A model generated the notes under the pieces. The model saw only the letters and a program-made list of their open reading frames with translations. It was not told the DNA's origin and ran no database searches. Shown here one piece after another: positions 58,257 through 64,000 of a DNA stretch of 64,000 bases (positions are counted from its first letter, which is position 1; each line of letters opens with the position of its first letter). The position numbers and the translations under genes were made by a program. The DNA comes from Phanerodontia chrysosporium (Eukaryota; Basidiomycota; Agaricomycetes; Polyporales; Phanerochaetaceae). The stretch is from positions 2,356,001-2,420,000 of the forward strand of contig MJGA01000002.1 in NCBI GenBank assembly GCA_001910725.1, written 5' to 3'.

Positions 58257-58866
58257 GTCTGGTTCTTTAGGATGTTATTGCGTTCGCAGAGAGCTGTATT
58301 CTGATCTGTATCTTTGGTATCTTAGCACTGCGTACTGCTGTGCTCCGATGCCGCTGGGGCAGAGCCTCGAGGATGGTAGTATTGACTTGTGCCAACAATT
58401 GGCTTCGAAAGTCGAATATTGAGCATCACGTGAGGTGATCACGACGGGCGTCCTAGGTTTGGAAGACGAAAGAAGCTCAGGATGAAGGAGGCGCGGCTAG
58501 AGCTACTGGGGTATGGTGCAGTTATGAGGATTGGATGCTATGATACTTGGCAGGTGAGGCAGTGGAGAAAGCTTGGGAAGGTGCGCGGCATAACAGCATT
58601 TCCTAGGACGCGCGCCGTTTGCTGTTATCCCGTTGTGGACTCTGAGTGTCGAGCCAGCAAAAGGAAGGCTATTGTGCTTGCACTCACGGTCCATACCACA
58701 TCCGCATCCTTCTCCATGTCTGATGGCAGACACGGTACATGGTTCCCTGGCAGTGCATCGCCCCACTGACCGCGGAGCGCGACACAGAACCTCAAGCTAC
58801 TGCTATAAAGAGTGAGGGCTCGCTATCGTAGCACAACGCACACAGCTCTCTCCTGTAACATCCAAC
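58257..58866. other. intergenic, no supported feature
   Basis: About 600 bases upstream of the minus-strand membrane protein. No conserved element seen. Confidence 0.4.
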
Positions 58867-59540
58867 ATGAGCAACACGGTACGTGCGATCATGTGTGCAA
58901 GGATTGACACCAAACCGACTAATGGCTGTACTCTCGCAGTGGCATAGCTCTGATACTTGCATGAGCCATATCCCTGGAATACCAAACAGCTACCGCGAGA
59001 AGCAATCAGTCAGCATTGTCCTGGACTGGCAGCCTGCCAAAGAATATGTACCTGATCTTCTACATCAATACACAAAAGCACGCATGTTGTGCGAACGGCT
59101 CAACAACACTATGCTGGTCACTGGCGTGATGGCAAGGCAAGTTTAGCTGCACCTTACACAGGAGACTTGACGCAGACTCGTTGCAGTCCATTGTTCTCTG
59201 CAACTAACCTGCCGAGTATTGCTTGCAATCCCGCTCTGTGCACAACTGCGCTCGTCGCGTGTATCCTGGACGCCGTCGGTTTCCTTCTGGCCTTCTGGTT
59301 CCGACTGAGATTGTGGCACAAGCGGTCAAAAGGAGAGGATGAGATATACACATCGGTAACGTCGCTCAGCTGGCCCAACTAGAATCAAAGCTAAATTGCA
59401 GGATGCAGCATCTAGACAGCAGTCAATCAGGGAGACTTATGACAGCGATATTGCCCATGGTCCTCATTGCCAGGTATGTGCGTATCTATCCGTATCGGAA
59501 CGTTTATAACTCACCACTACTCTCAGTTCCATGCTCCTGT
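58867..59540 (+). CDS. possible membrane protein gene, poorly resolved
   Basis: A plus-strand start MSNT with a good donor (gtacgtgcg) is followed, in several frames, by hydrophobic pieces (CTTALVACILDAVGFLLAFW then FRLRLWHKRSKG, about 59245-59330; MTAILPMVLIA, about 59440-59475). I could not build a continuous model. It may be a relative of the neighbouring membrane proteins or a decayed copy. Confidence 0.25.
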
Positions 59541-60143
59541 TTTTAACCGCGCTCTCCGGTAGCCTGTTCGTGGACCGTGTATGAGATGCAGGCTAGACCG
59601 GCCATGTTGTTGGCTTGGACCTTCGCAGCGCGCTCCATTCCTCTCATCCGTCGGGTCTGGCCTAATAGTATGTAAGCTCCTCAGTAGCAAGCTAGCTTTG
59701 ATGGGCCGCAGACGTTCTATCATCTCTAGGGAACACGTACCTCCACCACAGAGTCTTCACCCAATTAGATAAGCATGGTATTCTCAAACTTCGCCGTCCC
59801 TTGGGTGACGACGTTCTGTGGTCAACAGTCGAATCCAGTACAACGTATCATGCGGGAAGATGAATATTCCACCAGATGGTTGTTACAGCTTTGAATGTGG
59901 TCATGTACGCAACATGCACTCGCGTTCTTAGATCATGTCTTAGCAACCCTCCTCAGATTACAACCAAAGAGTATTTCATCAAAATCTTCAGTGCAGTAGC
60001 GACTGTCTGGGAACATCGAACAACGTGAAAGCGTATTAGGTATCTATCATAGAATGTGAAGTGTCAGAAGGTTCATGTCCGTAAATCATAGGCTGCTCGT
60101 TATTGTCCTCATAAATTAGAAAGTCCTGTCAACGTTCGTGGTC
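59541..60143. other. no supported feature
   Basis: About 600 bases, AT-rich toward the right, downstream of the minus-strand Ser/Thr-rich gene. Nothing recognised. Confidence 0.4.
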
Positions 60144-61620
60144 TTACGCGCTCGCAGAAGGCGACGCGATGGAAGTCGCGGGGGTCGTTGTAGCTCCAAC
60201 GCCAGGGCTAGACACAACGTCAGTGCCGGAGGGAGTAGTGGATGATTCGGGCACAGTGGTCGGGATGGCGCTGCTGACGATGCTGCTGCTGGCCGGCTCG
60301 GTAGTGACTACGCTAGCACTGGCGGAGGAGGAGGTGACGGGGCTTGCGCTGGAGGAGGCAGAAGAGACGATGCTTGTGCTAGCGGGGACGCTGCTGACTG
60401 GAGTGCTAGCAGAAACACTGCCGCTGGAGCTGGTGCCGCCTGCAAAGCTGCTGCTGATAGACGAGGACACAACGGGAGTGCTGCTACTCGCGAGGACGCT
60501 GCTGTTCGCTGTCACAACGACACTGGTCGACGGCAGAACGCTGGTGGTTGGCACGGCACTGGTGCTGGGCGCAGCAGTGATAGTAACAACCTCGGTCTTA
60601 GTCTTGATCTCGGTCTTCGTCTTGACCTCGATCTTGGTCTTGGTCTTGGTAACCGTGTGGGCGATAGTGGCCGTGCAGTCATGCACGGTCTTGTGGTCCG
60701 TTTTCGTGACCGTGACCGTGTGGCGCGGAACGTCGATGGTGAAGGGCCCGATGACGACCTCCGCACCGTTGGGCAATGGCGAGACGGGGACCGTGGTGGG
60801 GATGATCGTCGTCACGGGCGGCGGGGTCGTCGGAATGGCGTTGCTGATAGTGATTGGGGTGCTGCTCGGGATGACGGTGGGCAACGTCGAAATAGTCGTC
60901 GGGGCGATGCTGACCGGGCTTGAGATCGTGGTAGGATGTCCCGACGGTGCAACGCTCGTGGGGATGACGGTTGGGATGCTCACAATGGAAGTAGGGCCGA
61001 TGGCCGGGGAAGACGGTACAACAGAGGTGCTGACAGTACCCGGCGGGAGACTGGACGAGGTGACGCCAATCGAGCTGGGACCGAGGACTGCGTGCCGCCC
61101 GGGGCAGAGCTGGAGACCGCGCTCGGAGTCGACGATTCCACCGAGCTTGGTGGTTGACTTGACGAGATGATGCTCGAAGGAGCGAGCGAGCTCTGGACAG
61201 ACGAGGGGACGGAGCTAGCAGACGCGGAAACGGAGCTCGGTGCCGACGACGCCACAGAGCTGATGGAAGCTGGAACGGTGCTTGGCGAAGACGACGCTAC
61301 TGAGCTCGCGGACACAGCGACCGAACTGGGAGCCGACGATGCCACAGAGCTGTCGGACGTAGCGACCGAACTTGGCACTGTGGTCGTGGCACCAATGCTG
61401 GATGCGGGGGCGGAGCTCAGCGTCGACCCAACGGACTCGCTCGCGGACACTGAAGGCGTCGACGACGCAACGGCGGTAGTATCAGCACGCTGTGGCCTAC
61501 AGTTAGATCGAATGCCAATGGGGAGAAAGACCTGAAACCTACCCGCAGAGGACCAGCGGAGGCAAGTGGGACGCTGGCGAAGGCCAGGACGATGCCGATG
61601 AATCCAGTGGAGACCTTCAT
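60144..61620 (-). CDS. secreted Ser/Thr-rich mucin-like protein, one frame slip
   Basis: Minus-strand exons 61620-61543 and 61489-60144. Signal peptide MKVSTGFIGIVLAFASVPLA, then PLRRADTT, where the RR could be a Kex2-type cleavage site. The mature chain is almost entirely Ser/Thr/Ala/Val/Pro (VASSAPSSVAVSASSVASSS), a mucin-like region for heavy O-glycosylation. A central island differs: NGAEVVIGPFTIDVPRHTVT, VTKTDHKTVHDCTATIAHTV and TKTKTKIEVKTKTEIKTKTE. It ends TSIASPSASA without a GPI-type tail. The frame moves at 61096-61105 (ccccggg) as if one base were lost; about 474 residues when read through. Probable cell-wall or extracellular protein. Confidence 0.78.
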
Positions 61621-61950
61621 GTTGGTAGGTGGGCGAGGAGTTTGGGTACCTGCTCGGAAGGTGCTGGAGGAAATACTGTCAGTGGGCACTTATATAGGTC
61701 GGGGCCGATGTCCGGCGGCGGAGGGCACGGGAATGAAGTCGCTTCAGGCCCGACGGTCATTTGCGACCGTGTGTGGGCTCCGTAGCCCGACCGGTCATAC
61801 AGCACGGGTCGGCCGTGGAGAAGAAGCGGCAGTGCGTGACGGCATGTGAGCAACAAAATAAGCAGTGTTCCAGGTGGAGAATGTGTACTATACATCCAAT
61901 ATAGGGCGGAGATTCCAGAATATCACGGGCGCGTAAAACGCGAGATGTGG
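61621..61950. other. intergenic stretch
   Basis: About 330 bases containing the promoter of the secreted protein and the 3' end of citrate synthase. A TATA-like tatatagg (complement side near 61690) lies about 70 bases upstream of the start codon. Confidence 0.4.
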
Positions 61951-64000
61951 TCATAGCTTAGCCTTTCCCTTGAAGTCCGCAAGCATAGTGCGCTTCGTAA
62001 TCCTGTTTGAAATGAGGTTAGGAGAGGTTTGGGCACAAAACAATAGGGTACTTACCCTCCATGTTCGACGACGGAGGGCGTCTCTCCAAGTTTGCCTTCG
62101 CCAGCGTCACGTTCATCAACGGGCACATATTCCCGCTTCCCCGATCCCAAGTAAATCTGCGCGAACGTGAGCAACGAACTGTATAGAGATGGCGGGAAAA
62201 GAGCGTGGAGAAGCCAAGACGCAACAGAAAACAGAAGAATGAGAATGCACCGTACCTGTCTTGGCCTCCAGATTTTGACACCGCCATCTTGCAACATCAT
62301 TTGACGCCAGTGCGCAAGCCAGCCGACGACGCGAGGCACAACGAAAAGCACGGGGAAGAAGTCCAGAGGGAAGCCTGGGCCGTTCCGGTGTTAGGTAATG
62401 ACAAGCGGGGAAAGCCTGACCACCTACCCATGGCACGGTAAATCAAGCCGCTATGGAGTGTGATGAGCAAAGCAGCGCCTCATTCACAGGACGTAAAAAG
62501 GGCCTACCTCCTGAAAGCGCATGCATTTGTCAGTACCGGATGTTGTCCTCGGAAAGTGAGCATGGACTCACCAAAAATCCACATTGGGAGCAAGCTTCCG
62601 TTTGACGAAATATTCGTCCTTCATGGCAGCATCGTGTAAGGCCATGGCGGTATCAAGCAGTTCGTCCTTCCCGGTCCTGTGATCGGACTCAGCTATGGCC
62701 GGCTACACTCTAAGCGATTGGAAGAGGACTTACACCGCGAAAACGGCGTCGGCGGTCTTGCGGACAATGAACGAGCGTGGATCCGACTAATAGGAAAGTT
62801 ACGTTCAGTCATCCCGGACTTGATGGAATATTGGAAGGGTGCAGGAAACTTACGGTCTTGTAAACCCTGTTCGGTGGGAGTGCATGAGAAGGATGATGGG
62901 GCACAAGCGGTCGTAACGCCGGCGTACCTATGTCCGAACCCAGAGAGGGTCTTTTCGCGTCGTTTCACCGCCTCGATGAAGGCAGGCACGTTCTCGGGCC
63001 TGTCAAACCACGGGTTAAGAATGGGCCAAAGCGCAGGTTGAGGAGATCGTCAACTGACTTTCCTATAGATATCAGCATGCGGATGACTGCTTCGTTGGCA
63101 CCGCCGTGCAGAGGGCCACTGCATTTCCAAGCACCAGCTCAGACAGTGCTACGGAGCGAAACCCAGTCTAGACTTACTAGAGCGATGCGCAACCGGCACT
63201 GTGAAAATGGGTTGGTTAACCTTATCGGCGGGTATAAGGTATGCAGAGAAGCGACATACGCAATAGCCGAGTATGGATCTACCAAGGAGCTTCCGGTTTG
63301 GAGCACGGTGGTGCAGGACGCGTTGAGCTCGTGGTCCGCATGAATGAGGAAGAGCACGTCGAGTGCCTTCTCGAGAACAGGATTTGGCACGTAGTTCTCT
63401 TCACTGAGGTGGTCCATTTGATACAGGAATCTGCAAATTGTGTCAGTTGAATTGTCCCCAAAAAGGAAGCACGGCAAATGTAGCTCGCGAACCACGCTCG
63501 CAGGGGGGAGCTGACGGCATATATGTTGTCAAAGTGACACTTACGAGCCTGTATAACTGAGTCCTGTAGGAGGCGTCACGAAGTCACGACCTTGACGAAC
63601 ACGATAGGCCATTCTAAATGAAGGCAGGTAAGATGTTTCGCTCTAATGGAGGCCTGCATCAATTAGCTCACGCTGCGAGCGTCGTAGCTTTGCCAATAAT
63701 ACGGTATATTTGTCTATCCATCGTTTCGAGCGAAGCCTTGTCGCCTTTGGTGTATAAACGTTGCCCTGTAACAGCACACGGCAGGTCTGCACGCAGTAGC
63801 GATCTATGGCGCGATGGACGGACCTTGCAACGACGGGTTAGCCTCCGAGTAGTACGATCCGAGCATGGCAAATGCACTCGTAAGCATGCTCATGGGATGT
63901 GCGTCGTAGCTGACAGGTAAGCTCAGCGTTGGGCAGCGTGAATTTTGCAACTAACACTCACCGGAAGGAGCGGAAGAACGTCTGCGCGTCCGAATGCATG
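61951..64000 (-). CDS. citrate synthase family enzyme with C-terminal AKL, 5' end outside window
   Basis: Minus-strand multi-exon gene, incomplete at 64000. Readable exons: [163 protein letters not shown] and [40 protein letters not shown]. The catalytic triad is present (His in HADHELNAS, His in GPLHGGANE, Asp in YKTVDPR). The last exon (62002-61951, phase matched) reads [16 protein letters not shown], so the protein ends in AKL, a type 1 peroxisomal signal. A glyoxylate-cycle or 2-methylcitrate role is therefore likely, rather than the mitochondrial TCA enzyme. Confidence 0.9.

Noticed and set aside
58867..59162. Frame reading WHSSDTCMSHIPGIPNSY after a good donor/acceptor pair
   Set aside because: It splices well but ends soon, and the hydrophobic pieces that follow are in other frames; kept only as a low-confidence gene.
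1..64000. tRNA genes, rRNA or CRISPR-like arrays
   Set aside because: I looked for B-box and cloverleaf patterns and regularly spaced repeats and found none I could support.

Overview
The window looks like a nuclear contig of a filamentous basidiomycete, most likely an Agaricomycete. Genes are dense and cut by many short introns (mostly 42-60 nt, GT..AG). Gene families common in basidiomycetes, a KDZ-type giant transposon and a hAT element are present. No bacterial or organellar features are seen. Gene models were assembled by eye from reading frames, splice-site phase and conserved motifs. Several lack an initial exon or carry one-base frame slips.

Layout. 1-11.7 kb: tail of an MDR reductase, a CAF120/Skg3-like PH protein, a Ubp8/USP22-type SAGA deubiquitinase, an acidic unknown protein, and tRNA-His guanylyltransferase (divergent from the acidic protein). 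13.3-23.2 kb: a forkhead factor, a gene of a basidiomycete-expanded unknown family, a Shewanella-like calcineurin-fold phosphatase and a coiled-coil protein. 23.9-27.6 kb: an unknown minus-strand gene, a U6 snRNA gene and a glutathione peroxidase with a mitochondrial presequence. 27.7-40.1 kb: telomerase reverse transcriptase, a DHA2-type MFS transporter, a TPR protein, a small one-membrane-span protein and an Arg/Ser-rich unknown protein.

40.56-53.90 kb: a nested mobile element. The outer unit is a 13,340-bp KDZ transposon with two 496-bp terminal inverted repeats and a perfect 8-bp target duplication (CACAGGAA). It carries a KDZ transposase and two co-oriented passenger genes of unknown function. 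A 694-bp solo LTR (5-bp duplication CAGAA) interrupts the transposase. An apparently intact 2,791-bp hAT element (8-bp duplication ATCGTGTG) sits inside the right inverted repeat. The uninterrupted left repeat preserves the empty site.

53.9-64 kb: a poorer accessory stretch with multi-pass membrane protein genes, a P450 fragment lacking its haem-binding half, a secreted Ser/Thr-rich protein, and the 3' part of a citrate synthase ending in a peroxisomal AKL tripeptide. At least ten single-gene frame breaks across the window are compatible with lost bases, often in C or G runs, which suggests residual assembly error rather than widespread pseudogenes.
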